Positions 1 through 9,613 are shown, numbered from the stretch's first letter. The stretch is 64,000 nucleotides of DNA from Bradyrhizobium sp. CB1015 (GCF_025200925.1 NZ_CP104174.1:1240001-1304000), one strand, 5' to 3'. Translations and numbers: made by a program. Notes: generated by a model from the sequence alone, not told the origin.

Positions 1-75
1 ATCTGCGAAGAGATGCCGTTGTGAAGAGTGCCGCGGGCTAAGCGTTGCGGGTGTTCATTGAGACTAGGATCGGGG

Positions 76-288
76 ATGCCAAGCGCAATCGAACTTATTG
101 TAGACGCTTACGTTCGCCTCAATGACAGGAGAGCTCTCGACGATCTGCGCATACAGCGCCGGAAGCTGGCCGTGGACCTGAAGGCACGCACCGACTTTGA
201 CTGCCGGACAACCATTCAGCAGATCGAGGAAGATATCCTCGTGATCGAGGCTGGGCTGGCGCAGCTGGATGGTGCGGCGACGAGCTAA
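76..288 (+). CDS. Small hypothetical protein (70 aa)
   Basis: I chose the ATG at 76 over the one at 28 because the protein reads naturally from MPSAIELIVDAYVRL. It is a charged, mostly helical 70-residue protein with regular Arg/Lys/Asp/Glu spacing and no signal peptide or metal motif. Short proteins of this look are common in Bradyrhizobium islands, but I cannot assign a function. It stands alone, facing the small reverse-strand gene at 307-507. Confidence 0.45.
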   Translation: MPSAIELIVDAYVRLNDRRALDDLRIQRRKLAVDLKARTDFDCRTTIQQIEEDILVIEAGLAQLDGAATS

Positions 289-306
289 GCCGCCGACCTG
301 CTCGAC

Positions 307-507
307 CTAGATCATCCGCTCCTTGGTGACCCGCAAGCTGCGAACGTAATAGCCCTGTCTTTGAACGGCTGACTTGATCTCGTCGCTGACTTTGAGAACT
401 CGTTTTCTGCTCTTGCGCCAATTATTTGCAGAGTAAGCGCCGGGTATCGCGGCCCCTGTGCTTAGAACGAGCAAGTCCCGCTTGCCATTGCGATAGACAT
501 CAAACAC
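307..507 (-). CDS. Small hypothetical protein (66 aa)
   Basis: A 66-residue basic protein starting [16 protein letters not shown], with a lysine/arginine-rich middle ([17 protein letters not shown]) and a YYVRSLRV tail. The even charge distribution suggests a real small protein, possibly nucleic-acid binding, though no named domain is recognised. It converges with the gene at 76-288. Function unknown. Confidence 0.45.
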   Translation of the reverse strand: MFDVYRNGKRDLLVLSTGAAIPGAYSANNWRKSRKRVLKVSDEIKSAVQRQGYYVRSLRVTKERMI

Positions 508-860
508 TTTCCGCCCCCGCTGATTGTATCGAAGTAAACACGAAGTATGTTTCAGTCATTCTGCTCGGTCAGCTTACTACCTCGAATGGCCGTGCGGGTT
601 GCAAATGTGCAACGCCCCGCGACTTCTGCTTCACCAGCAAAGATGCGGTGGAACGTCCTTTGCGCCTGACCGCTCGCCTCGGGATTGCACACCCTCAGTG
701 CCACGGCGCTACAAAAGTAGCCACCGAGGACGAACATTCGTGGGTCAAGTCTATTGCCGCATAAGAGGTCCACTCAGCCGATTGGCTTTGCTCACCAGCA
801 CTATTCGGAACGTTGCACTTTCTGGTGCGTTGGGTGTCATCCAGATCTAAGGAGCGCGTT
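508..860. other. Gene-poor stretch
   Basis: Overlapping ORFs on both strands here have low-complexity, out-of-frame character and no recognisable domain. A purine-rich GGAG at 851-854 belongs to the broken gene that follows. Nothing else is seen. Confidence 0.4.
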
Positions 861-1031
861 ATGGATCGCGCGAGCATGTGAAAGGTGCTGCTGATAAGGC
901 CAAGGGCAGCATTAAGGAAGGCGCCGGTAAGCTAAGCGGCGATAAGGACCTGCAAATGGAAGGCAAGGCACAATGCCGCAGGTGACGTTAAGGATGCGGC
1001 GAGAGACGCAGCAGACGCCATGAAGAAGTGA
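861..1031 (+). pseudogene. CsbD-like stress protein, frameshifted
   Basis: The reading is MDR, then after a one-base insertion EHVKGAADKAKGSIKEGAG, a KLSGDKDLQMEGKA stretch, and after a second indel near 970 AAGDVKDAARDAADAMKK and a stop at 1029-1031. This is the typical CsbD-family pattern of Lys-Gly-Ala-Asp repeats (about 60 aa). A GGAG ribosome-binding site lies at 851-854. Two indels break the frame, so no full product is expected unless the sequence carries errors. CsbD proteins are small general stress proteins of unknown mechanism. Confidence 0.7.
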
Positions 1032-1341
1032 GTTCCGCTCATTATCTAGGTTTAGCGCTCGCCGCTCCTTCCGGGGGGCTTTTGTTTGTGCTTCTAGAAA
1101 GAAAGCGCGCGCAAATGCAGCGGCCATCAGAACCTGAGCACATCATCCAACAACTGGCCGTTGCGGCACCTTCACCTCGTTCCAAGGCTTCGTTCTGAGG
1201 ACGTGGCCTTTCGGAACTCTTGCAGTCCGCAATGAGTTACAGAGCCGCCGACAGGAGGAGCATGAGCGGTCGCGTGCGCGGTAGCACGTGACGGTTGCTT
1301 GATCGCGCCGGCCGGCAGCACTTGAACAGAGAGAGGCGACA

Positions 1342-1608
1342 ATGAAGGCAAGACTTCTTCTTGCTGGCGCATTAATCATCGGATGCGCCGCCCCGGCACT
1401 GGCCGATGAGTACTATGTCGTGCAGGGTCCGAACCGCCAATGCACCGTTACCACCACACGTCCGGCGGACAAGGAGGTCGTAACACAGATCGGTCCGCTG
1501 GCTTTCAAGAGCCGCGTGGAAGCCGAAGATCGCATCAAGCAGACCAAAGTCTGCGAGGAAGGGACGGTTGGCAGTAGCGGCAGCACGACTGTCATCAAAG
1601 AGAAATAG
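1342..1608 (+). CDS. Small exported hypothetical protein (88 aa)
   Basis: The first about 21 residues form a clear Sec signal peptide: MKAR, a hydrophobic LLLAGALIIGCAAPA core and an ALA-type cleavage site before DEYY. The mature part of about 67 residues begins DEYYVVQGPNRQCTVTTT and has two cysteines, perhaps a disulfide. It looks like a small periplasmic protein of a type common in Bradyrhizobium. GAGAGAGG precedes the ATG and a strong terminator follows at 1647-1680, so it is probably monocistronic. Function unknown. Confidence 0.75.
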   Translation: MKARLLLAGALIIGCAAPALADEYYVVQGPNRQCTVTTTRPADKEVVTQIGPLAFKSRVEAEDRIKQTKVCEEGTVGSSGSTTVIKEK

Positions 1609-1646
1609 TCGAGGGCATCATTCCTGAACGTCTTTGGCTATTCGAG

Positions 1647-1680
1647 AAAAGTCGCGCCCATCCTGTCGGCGCGACTTTTT
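1647..1680 (+). terminator. Rho-independent terminator
   Basis: AAAAGTCGCGCC (1647-1658) pairs with GGCGCGACTTTTT (1668-1680) around a 9-base loop, ending in a T run. It lies 38 bases after the small exported-protein gene. The A/T flanks make it potentially bidirectional. Confidence 0.85.
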
Positions 1681-1988
1681 GTTTGCCATGCCGGCATTCG
1701 ACCAGTGGATTTCTGGCGCGTGCCTCTGCGGCGACGATGATTGCTGAAGTTAGCGAACTGGCCGGGTGTCCGCGGCGACGGTGGCATGCCCCAAGTGCAT
1801 CAGCGCTATCATCTCTCCCACCTTCGATGTTGCGCGTCGCGGGCGCGGGATAGTCCGGGAAGTCGCCGGCTCGGCTGCAAGTTGCCGATGTGGACACCGA
1901 CCACGCCAGTAGGGCGCGAGGATGGCGGCTTGGTTAATTACCCTTGAGTGCAGCTCCTTGCTCTCAATGAGAGGCCGAAGCCCTTGGA
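1681..1988. other. Intergenic stretch at the edge of the serine-recombinase cassette
   Basis: No credible gene is seen. This interval lies between the exported-protein terminator and the end of the reverse-strand cassette, so the left junction of the acquired element may fall here. No direct repeat could be identified by eye. Confidence 0.3.
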
Positions 1989-3002
1989 TCAGGCAAAAGG
2001 CCACTTAGGCTCGTTATACAAAGAAAATTGGCGGTTAAGAAATGTGCTGCGGGCATTTTGCCATCTAATGTCAAGACGCCTTCGCGCTATCACTTCGGAA
2101 TGAAGTGTATGGCAGAGAGCATCGAGCACGATTGTCGTTTCAAGAAGAATTTTTGACGACAGGTTTAGGTCATCGACGACGGTCGAAGATTTTGAGATCG
2201 AGGAGATTGCGTCTTCTAGTCGTCCTAAGCTTGCGTCGAAGCTAGTGGGCGGATCAACCTTGACTGCTGCGAACGCCTTTATCTTGCCTGCGACGCGACC
2301 AGCGGAATAGCCTTCACCCGGCCTGTAGTTCACCGCATTCCTTAGGTCCGACGGCCATGCGCTTCCGAGAAAATCAAAAGCGGTCAAAAGCGCAAGGTAA
2401 AGGCGATCTTCGTCATCGCCGGAAATCGTGAGTTTTGCTAGTTTAGCGATTTCTTCGGCGACTAACTGCCAAACGAGATTGTGTACCCTGGTCTGGCTGG
2501 ATTTCGTCAGCTTCACATCGGCATAGGCTAACGTGTTGGATGGCGAGCACTCCATGACAAACGCGCCTGCTCCGGGTGAGGGGGATGCCATCGCAGATAA
2601 CGTATGAAGCGACTGAACTTGTGGCTTTTCCAAAAATACCGCGGTTCGCCCGAGCATGCGCGTTAGGCTAAGAGCGAGAAAAAACGCCCAATAGTAGAAA
2701 GTTACGCATACCCAACCGGTGCTAAACCAACGCCCTGAACCCAATTGGTTTCGCAGCGTAACCGAATGTTCCGCAGCGTGATCTAGGTAGAACGCTACTT
2801 CCGAATGAAGGGCAGCGGCTATCTCGACATGGGAAGCTGAAAGGAGGAACTCTCGGCGCGAGGTTGCAGCCGTAACGAAGGCTCCGGTTGATAGCCATTC
2901 CCGCACCGTCGTCGGTCTAGTTTTTAGTACTACCGTTCTCTCGGGCACAACCATCAGCGCTTGCTGCCGAAGGCTCTGCCAAGCAGGGCCTTGAGGAAGC
3001 AT
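1989..3002 (-). CDS. Unrecognised partner of the DGQHR protein (337 aa)
   Basis: A 337-residue protein not recognised as a named family. It starts MLPQGPAWQSLRQQ. A strongly hydrophobic, aromatic helix (VCVTFYYWAFFLALSLTRML) lies near residues 104-123. It vaguely recalls the YY-x-x-F helix of HEPN/YaaC-type proteins, but that is inference. The rest looks alpha-helical, including LYLALLTAFDFLGSAWP. Its ATG overlaps the stop of the upstream DGQHR gene (TAATG), so the two are translationally coupled and likely act together. A serine-recombinase gene lies just upstream, suggesting the pair is cargo of an integrated element. Confidence 0.75.
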   Translation of the reverse strand: MLPQGPAWQSLRQQALMVVPERTVVLKTRPTTVREWLSTGAFVTAATSRREFLLSASHVEIAAALHSEVAFYLDHAAEHSVTLRNQLGSGRWFSTGWVCVTFYYWAFFLALSLTRMLGRTAVFLEKPQVQSLHTLSAMASPSPGAGAFVMECSPSNTLAYADVKLTKSSQTRVHNLVWQLVAEEIAKLAKLTISGDDEDRLYLALLTAFDFLGSAWPSDLRNAVNYRPGEGYSAGRVAGKIKAFAAVKVDPPTSFDASLGRLEDAISSISKSSTVVDDLNLSSKILLETTIVLDALCHTLHSEVIARRRLDIRWQNARSTFLNRQFSLYNEPKWPFA

Positions 3003-3973
3003 TAAAGCATCTCGTTGCTAATAGGCGTCTTAGCTCTCAACGTAGATTGCATCAGCTCTGTCATCGCCTTCTTGTCAAGGAGCGACTGCCCGCCCGAGCC
3101 CCGATAGCTCAAACGCGCAAGCGGTCTTATGATTTTGCGAATGGCTTCTGGCTTCGCGCTTTTCGAGGTGGAAATCGCGGTCTGAATGACTTGATCGAAG
3201 ATGTTGAAAATCGCTTCGAAGAAAGTTGACCGGGTCAGGAGAGAGCTATCCTCCAGTTCCGCATCGAATGCGTTTAGATAATTTCGGATGAGCTTGTACC
3301 GCTGGTCGTCTCCTGTCTCGGACATCACACCTCCGGTTAAACTCGACCCGATTGCACGATTGAAGGTGACGCGGGAGATTTTTCCGGTCGCGCTCTTGGC
3401 AGGACTAAGCCGTCCAGCAAGTGGACTTTCAGCATCCCGATTTAGACGGTCAAAGATGCTTCTAAGGATTTGCTCTTTGTCGGACTCCAACTGAGCGATG
3501 TGCTTAATATCAAGCAGCAGCGCCGCTGGCACACCTCGCTGTGTTGTATTGATGTCCACAAATAGTTTTGCTTCCTCGGCGGGCGAAAGGTCCGAATAGA
3601 TAGCAACAGGCACACGGTGCCGAACCCGACACTTGTGATAACCCCAAAGCCGGTGCTGTCCATCAAGAACTAAGAAAGCCTTCTTGATTGGCTCGAACGA
3701 AATAGATTTCGTTCGGCGCATGTATCGAAAAGCTGCACCCGTTTGGGCAGACAAAACGATGTTGCTTGGAATTGATCCGGAGCCATCGGCGAGATACTTA
3801 GCAATATCGTCGGCTCGTGCTTCATTGAGGGACCGCTGAAATCCAGTTAGCGGGTCGTCATCCCTTCTCGCGACAAAACAGCTAGGAAAAAGGTCGTCTA
3901 CCGGAATGGTTGCAAAATAAAATCGATGCTTATTTTGATTGAGCAAAAGTCCGGGATAAGATTTGCGTGTCAT
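3002..3973 (-). CDS. DGQHR-domain protein, DndB-like (323 aa)
   Basis: The signature LVLDGQHRLWGYHK is at residues 101-114 (DGQHR at 104-108). It is preceded by QRSLNEARADDIAKYL, the N-terminal motif typical of DGQHR proteins, and followed by AKLFVDINTTQRGV. DGQHR proteins include DndB, the regulator of phosphorothioate DNA modification, and orphan homologues in mobile islands. No dndA/C/D/E genes are nearby. It forms a TAATG-coupled pair with the downstream 337-aa gene. Family membership is well supported; a role in defence or regulation is inferred. Confidence 0.8.
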   Translation of the reverse strand: MTRKSYPGLLLNQNKHRFYFATIPVDDLFPSCFVARRDDDPLTGFQRSLNEARADDIAKYLADGSGSIPSNIVLSAQTGAAFRYMRRTKSISFEPIKKAFLVLDGQHRLWGYHKCRVRHRVPVAIYSDLSPAEEAKLFVDINTTQRGVPAALLLDIKHIAQLESDKEQILRSIFDRLNRDAESPLAGRLSPAKSATGKISRVTFNRAIGSSLTGGVMSETGDDQRYKLIRNYLNAFDAELEDSSLLTRSTFFEAIFNIFDQVIQTAISTSKSAKPEAIRKIIRPLARLSYRGSGGQSLLDKKAMTELMQSTLRAKTPISNEML

Positions 3974-4136
3974 TCAAGCCCCACAGCCAACCCCCGAGAT
4001 CATACATCTCCTCTGGCCGGTGAATAGAAGTGATGCAACTTATCCGCGATCTTGTTCAGGGTGCTATGCAGCAGAAGAGTTCCAAAAGCACTCGGGACCA
4101 TCGTTAAGCAATTGAAGTAACTTGCTCAAGCGAAGG

Positions 4137-5819
4137 CTAGGCCACGGAAACCAAAAACTCAGCGGAAAGGTGTCGGGGGGAACGTAGGTAGCGCTCCCCC
4201 GCTACCACCTTTCCCCACACTCCCTTGACTCTGTTTGGATAGGCCTTTTCTCCGAGCGGGGCGTTTAGCCGGCCTGCTATCTCGACGGCTAAACCACCTG
4301 GGCGTTCCGGTTCGCGGAACACGGTGACCGTCTCGACCAAGTCTCTAATGGCTTCTGCGGCCTCTCCGTCGCCCGCACTGACACCTTTACCCAGTGCTTC
4401 TTCAAGCCGACCGAGTTGCTCCTCATATCGTTTGAGGATGGCCGGATGCAGCGCAATTTCGATCGGAGCGGGTGGTTCGCTTTGTAACTCCTCAGATATC
4501 CGCTTTCGTTCGGCATCTAAGGCAGTCGATCGCGGCCCGAGCACGGACGGATCGCCATGTCCCTTTGCGATCGCATCCACCAGTCGTTCGATTTCTCGAC
4601 TCAACTGCCCTAGCTGCTGCTCAAGGCGGTGCCGCTTTGCCTGTGATGTAGCTAGGAGGCGCTTCCGCTCCTCCAGATACGTTCGTACGTATTCCGAAAA
4701 AACCGTCGGTGCACGCAGTTCGGCCCTGAGCCCGCTGAGGACCGCACTTTCGACCGCGTCTAAATAAAAGGTCTTGGCATCAGAACATGTGGCGCTCTCT
4801 TTCGCCGCAGAGCAGCGAATACGAATGCGGCCTGACTTGTGGCGTCCATTAGTTGCCATACCCGAACCGCATGAGCCGCACCGGAGCAGTCCGGATAGCA
4901 TCCGACGAGGCCGACGTTGGTGGCTGGGGTGGATGTGACCGCGCTCTTCCTTGCGTTGCTGAGCAGCCGTGAATAGCTCTGGATTGACAATTGCAAGATG
5001 CGGCACTTCAGCCACCTGCCAGCCACTCTTCGGATTTGGTCGTGACAGGCGTTTTCCCGAGTCGGGGTCCTTCACCATCCTGACTTTGTTCCAGACAAGG
5101 CGCCCCACATAAAGTTCGTTTGGCAGAATGCCGGCGCGCCTCTCATGATTGCCATTGATTGTTGACGCATTCCAGCCTCGCCCCCGCGGAGGTGGTACGC
5201 CCTCGTTGTTGAGATCATGCGCGATTTCCCGAGGCGTACGACCGTCCACGTATTCCTGAAAGATGCGCCGGATCACTTGTGCCTCGGCCTCGACAACCAC
5301 TCGTTCACCACTTCTTCCAGGTACCGCTGCGTATCCGTACGTCAGGCCCCCGCCAGCCAAACCTTGCTTGACCCGCCCCGCTTGGCCGCGACGCACTTTG
5401 TGCGCATTGTCCTCGCGATAAAGTTGTCCGACCAAGCCGCGAAGGCCCACCAGCACGGTGTTAACGACGCCCTCGTGGACCGCCCGGATCTCGATCCCGA
5501 GAAATGACAGCCGCTTATGAATGCCAGCCAGATCTTCCATGTCGCGAGAGAGGCGATCGAGCGCTTCGACGATCACCACGTCAAAGGATCTCTCCCGCGC
5601 TTGGTCCAACATCCGTAGAAGGCCTTCGCGGCCCATGACAGACCCGCCCGAACGAGCCCGATCTTCATGGGTACTGACAACAATTAATCCTTCGCGCTCG
5701 GCATAGCTCTGACAAAGTGAAAGCTGATCCTCAATCGATCGCTCGTTCTGAAGATCGGTTGAGAATCGAGCATAGATCGTCGCTCTTTTCCCCGCTTCGC
5801 TCGATGAGCTGTCTTTCAT
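4137..5819 (-). CDS. Large serine recombinase / resolvase-invertase (560 aa)
   Basis: The start at 5819 (MKDSSSSEAGKRATIYARFS) is preferred over 5960 because GAGGGAAG sits at the right distance and the catalytic domain begins at once. An N-terminal resolvase domain carries the nucleophile in YARFSTDLQNERS (Ser20) and ALDRLSRDMEDL. A recombinase domain follows (YVDGRTPREIAHDLN), then a zinc ribbon (LLRCGSCGSGMATNG) and a long C-terminal coiled coil (RHRLEQQLGQLSREIERL). This is the layout of enzymes that integrate and excise elements. It is complete, and probably moved the neighbouring DGQHR cassette. Confidence 0.9.
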   Translation of the reverse strand: MKDSSSSEAGKRATIYARFSTDLQNERSIEDQLSLCQSYAEREGLIVVSTHEDRARSGGSVMGREGLLRMLDQARERSFDVVIVEALDRLSRDMEDLAGIHKRLSFLGIEIRAVHEGVVNTVLVGLRGLVGQLYREDNAHKVRRGQAGRVKQGLAGGGLTYGYAAVPGRSGERVVVEAEAQVIRRIFQEYVDGRTPREIAHDLNNEGVPPPRGRGWNASTINGNHERRAGILPNELYVGRLVWNKVRMVKDPDSGKRLSRPNPKSGWQVAEVPHLAIVNPELFTAAQQRKEERGHIHPSHQRRPRRMLSGLLRCGSCGSGMATNGRHKSGRIRIRCSAAKESATCSDAKTFYLDAVESAVLSGLRAELRAPTVFSEYVRTYLEERKRLLATSQAKRHRLEQQLGQLSREIERLVDAIAKGHGDPSVLGPRSTALDAERKRISEELQSEPPAPIEIALHPAILKRYEEQLGRLEEALGKGVSAGDGEAAEAIRDLVETVTVFREPERPGGLAVEIAGRLNAPLGEKAYPNRVKGVWGKVVAGERYLRSPRHLSAEFLVSVA

Positions 5820-8600
5820 GATCTTCCCTCGCGGCCACACGGGCAAGTACTCGCGCGAGGCGTAAGATCGCCCTATCTGGATTCGCCTGCAAGGAAAATT
5901 TGCGATCGGCTTCCCGCACGATCGAACCTCTAGGCAATCGCGCAGCTCAACGAGGTGCACGCACCTACGCTGGCGTCAGTCGACAAGACGACGTGGGGGG
6001 AACTGATCATCTCGAGCATCCTGCTCGGATGATGACTAAGTGCAACGGCCGCTATGAACTCGTCGTGAAATTGGATGCCTAGGCGAAGAAAAGGACAAGG
6101 AGCGAACGGCTTTGCGTGCATGGAATTGATACTGCTGGGAAGCGCACAACCTCTCCCATCTAGCGAATACCGAAGTGGAAACTCCGGGCCTGGCCAAAGG
6201 ACTCTATTCCAGCTGTCGAATTCGCCACCAGTTCGGCCTGATTGGAGCCGTTAGCTAGACCGTGGGCGAGGAGGCGGTGGATGGTTCAATCGTCCTTAGG
6301 CAGGTCTACCCAGCGAGCGGAAATAGCCTTCGCGGTTCTCGCAACCATCAGACAGACTGCTATGGCTCGACCTATGGCCTGGATATTGCATCTTTGACGA
6401 AATCGATGCGCTTCGCTGGCGCACGACCCTCGTGCGCATGTTGCTGCGACTCCTGATGGCTAACGTCGTGTGACGGGGAGCCTACCCATCAAATCTGTCA
6501 GCTGCCATGTGGAACCGGTTTCGAAGATCCATTTAGAAAGACTCTCATACGGCATTGGCGCAACCGCAATAAGCATATGGCCAGGTACGATCGTCTGCCG
6601 AATTTTGTCTCAGATGAAGGACGCGCATACGTAGCGAATTCTGCGAAATGCCTTCAGGTTCTGACATTTTGATATTCCCGTGAGATGGCCGGTGTTTTCA
6701 CGCGCGCTCCAATGATGCGGGGTCGGGAATCAGATGCGTTGCTACGGTGCACAAGCCAGAAGCTCATAATTGCTCCCTCGCGATAAGCGGCTTCAGGATT
6801 GGGCGCGGGGGGCAGGAGTGGTCGGCACAACGCTTCAGTTTCTCCCATGTAAGACAGCTCAACCTACCAAATCTGGCAGGTGCCTTGCGGGACGTCTCGA
6901 CGATAGAAGGCAGGGCGCCCTCGGGGCAGCCGCCCCAAGGGTGCGAGGCGGCAGCGTTGCAGTACCGCGACGCTGGCGAGCGAAGTTAGTGGCGCACGTG
7001 ATAGGGACAGCGCTTTCCAAGGGCCTCTCCGACGAGCGCCGAGTCACACGTCATTTAACTCCGCTGGCAGCGCGGAGTTGGTAGTTTCAGAGCTTTGAAC
7101 AGCGCGGACGCCCGGCCCGCGCTGCCTCCCCTCTAATTCTAGACCTTCTGGGCCTCGGAATACTTCGACACACTAACGGGTGAGCCATGCCCGATCCTGC
7201 TCGTCGATTGCAGTTAGCCAGAACCTTGAGATGCTTTCGCGATCTGCTGCATAGCGGACGGACACGTTCCTTGGCAAGCGTCAGCATGAGTCGAGGCGGC
7301 TGCCCATGCCGGAGCGCCGCTGAGATCGCTTTTGTCACCATGGACGGTTTCTCTGATCTCGATCAGCGACGTCTTTTGCGCCCTCTTAGATCCGATAGGT
7401 CATAGCTTCCTTGACCTCGCTTAAGCTGCAGAGGAGGCCCAATGCTGGTGCGCCAAACGCCGCCCATTGCGGTTCGGCAGGCGAGGAATCTTTGCCGCGC
7501 GTACTAGATATCGCAGATGAGTCGAGATTTTTGGCGAGAGCGAAGAGGCAAACGCGCAAATCAGATGGTCTACCTGAGCATTGCGCAGCTACAAGGTCCT
7601 TTCCGATCGTCCTCGCCGAACAGATCATGGCAGGTCGCTCGACGACGGCGGCAGCACTTCTCTTCCGCGCGTATTTTCGCAGCCGATCCCGCACATTCAC
7701 GCTTTCCAATGTTGCGAGTTGTTCCGCCGTGTCTCGGCGAAGCAAAATGGTGGCATGCCGTTGACGAACCGGCAGACGCGAATTTCAAAGCTATGCTGAG
7801 CACAGATAACATCAACGCTGATCGCCTCGCAGCCTCACAGGTTGAGGCCGCGCGAATTCTCGGGGTCCATCGCGAAGGATCCTGCGGGAATTCGGAGCCA
7901 CGCGCTGACTGAAAGGCGCGACTGCATTGCGGCACGCATAGCCCGTCATGGCGTTGCTCGTGTGGTTTCATCTTTGGGAACGGGAACCCGTTTGGTCGCT
8001 CGCGAGAGAAGGAATTGACCGATGCTTAGTGAAAGAAAAGCATGCAGACGCTTGCGCCTCTCTAAAAAATCAAAGGCTCTGCCTGACATCGAGCTGTTCG
8101 CCGCGAACTTCATCGCGCAACTGCGCTCCATAAACAGCAGGAAGCCTGCCGCAGACGCTAGCCCGAGGGACAAACGCCTCGAAGCGAACGCTCGCCGCCG
8201 GAAGCCGTGGTTGCCACACCTTGGTCTCTCGCAAAGCAAGGGGCGCGTAGAGGCGCTGGGCAACGAGAAGCTCGCCAGAATGGCGAACAGCGCCGGGAGC
8301 TATATCGGCCCGACAAAGGCCGCGGCGTAGTGAGGGAGCTCCAGTGCTTATCCGCAGAGACGCTCTGGATAACGGCGTTACGGAGCGGCCGATACCGCCG
8401 AACCCGGCGCGAAGCGTGCTGCCTTCATGCAAGGTGGTTCAACGTGGTGTGCTTGCCCATTTGCGCCGCCGTGCTGTGCATGACTACCAATGCTGGTAGG
8501 TCACCCGAGGCCGCTCTCTCGCTAAAGTCCCACTGTACCCTGAGGCGGCGGGCCTCACGGGAAAGCCGGGCGGGTTAGCCTTGTGATCCCCGAGGCTGAC
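5820..8600. other. Gene-poor debris, part 1
   Basis: No convincing gene is seen across this stretch. ORFs up to 133 codons occur on both strands but overlap one another, lack recognisable domains and have shadow-like composition. The ORF at 8022-8330 (102 aa, starting MLSERKACRRLRLSKK) is the only one with a plausible purine-rich leader and a basic N-terminus; I do not support it further. The stretch probably consists of decayed insertion elements and genes. Confidence 0.4.
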
Positions 8601-8660
8601 TAGCGTTCCGGCGAAGCGGATGCGGCAGATAGCGCATTTATCCACCTCCCCGGTGGACAT

Positions 8661-8695
8661 CGGCGCCGAGTCGCATCCGCGCTGCTTTCTCTCGA
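8661..8695. repeat. GGCGCCGAG repeat, copy 1
   Basis: First of three imperfect copies of a unit reading GGCGCCGAG(T)CGC..CCGC followed by .CTGCTTYC. The others are at 9271-9300 and 9514-9546. In the same phase all three read GAE plus a short Arg/His/Cys-containing segment. They may be remnants of one ancestral coding repeat. Confidence 0.4.
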
Positions 8696-9112
8696 ACTCG
8701 CTAATTGCGTCTAGTTTTCGCGCATTACTGGGAGATAGGCTGATCGAGCTCATTAAGCATTTTGACGAATCGGAGCCCAATCGTCCTCCCCACGCGAACC
8801 CAGCGTGGAGCACGAGCCGGTAAGCGGCGCGACGTATTCAAATTCGAGAGCAACTGATGCGCAATCCGAATGGCCAATCCTGCATGGTCGAAGAGCCCAC
8901 GAGCCAGGGGGCGTGAGGTCATACGGCCGATCAGTCATCAAACGTGCAGTGGATTGGCTGAGTGTCAATCCGGCGCGTAGTCTCAATGCGGGTGCCGCTG
9001 ATCGCAAGCGCGCCGAATGACTGTTATCTGAGGCGTAAACGGCGATATCGCTGCCAACGGCAAGCGGCCCGCCCACATGGGTCGCCTTTCGTTTTGTAAA
9101 TTGTGCAGGTCT

Positions 9113-9141
9113 GTCAGCTTTCGGTAAGCCAGCCCCGATAA
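9113..9141 (+). promoter_or_regulatory. tts-box-like site 1
   Basis: GTCAGCTTTCGGTAAGCC followed by AGCCCCGATAA matches the rhizobial tts box, the TtsI binding site ahead of type III secretion genes, which is built on GTCAGCTT-TCG-AAGC. An ATG with a GAAGGA ribosome site starts 87 bases downstream (9200), close to the 95-99-base spacing at the two nopP-like genes in this window. Confidence 0.6.
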
Positions 9142-9199
9142 AGAATCGTTGGGTTTAACGGGGGCGTGGCGGGGACAGCGCATGAGCTGAAGGACCACC

Positions 9200-9613
9200 A
9201 TGTGCCGAGTCACGCTTCCGTTAAGCTCATTGCACTGCGGATGCGGCAGGATAGTGCCTCATGATGCCCCAGGCGCCGAGCGCGCCCGCAATGCTTCCAA
9301 CTCGCGGGTTAGTTCTCCTTCTGCCGATTTTGCTCGTTCTGCAAGCAATCAGCTTCTTGCGCCGCTTGAAGCTCAGTTTGGAGCAGTTAGCTGGGTGGCA
9401 GGGAAAGCGCTGCCCCTGTGTATGCGTCGGGGAAAAGCGCTGATTGAAGTTCTGCTAAGTTCAACTGGCAGTGCGGGCGGGGTAGGGACAGCGTCTGCTC
9501 CAGCGCAACCAAGCGGCGCCGAGTCGCGCCCGCACTGCTTCCGATCAATCTTCGCCAACACTCAGGAAGGGAAAGGAGATTGCCTGGCTAAATCCGGTCC
9601 GCTGTTGTCTTGA
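9200..9613 (+). CDS. Candidate TtsI-controlled small protein (137 aa), unrecognised
   Basis: The ATG at 9200 has a GAAGGA ribosome site at 9189-9194 and lies 87 bases after a tts-box-like sequence. The protein begins MCRVTLPLSSLHCGCGR and is Ser/Ala-rich through residues 30-60 (NASNSRVSSPSADFARSASN), a bias seen at the N-terminus of many type III effectors. It contains two copies of the GAE-type peptide repeat also found upstream at 8661. No known effector family is recognised. It could be a small effector, a truncated effector, or a chance ORF in decayed DNA. Confidence 0.4.
   Translation: MCRVTLPLSSLHCGCGRIVPHDAPGAERARNASNSRVSSPSADFARSASNQLLAPLEAQFGAVSWVAGKALPLCMRRGKALIEVLLSSTGSAGGVGTASAPAQPSGAESRPHCFRSIFANTQEGKGDCLAKSGPLLS
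9271..9300. repeat. GGCGCCGAG repeat, copy 2
   Basis: Second copy of the unit, reading GGCGCCGAGCGCGCCCGCA then ATGCTTCC. It lies in the candidate ORF at 9200-9613, where it encodes GAERARNAS. Confidence 0.4.
9514..9546. repeat. GGCGCCGAG repeat, copy 3
   Basis: Third copy, GGCGCCGAGTCGCGCCCGCA then CTGCTTCC, in the same phase as copy 2 in the ORF at 9200-9613 and encoding GAESRPHCF. Copy 1 encodes GAESHPRCF in its own frame. Confidence 0.4.

Noticed and set aside
6490..6520. GTCAGCTGCCATGTGGAACC resembling a tts box
   Set aside because: The match stops after GTCAGCT, and there is no ORF with a ribosome site at the right distance.
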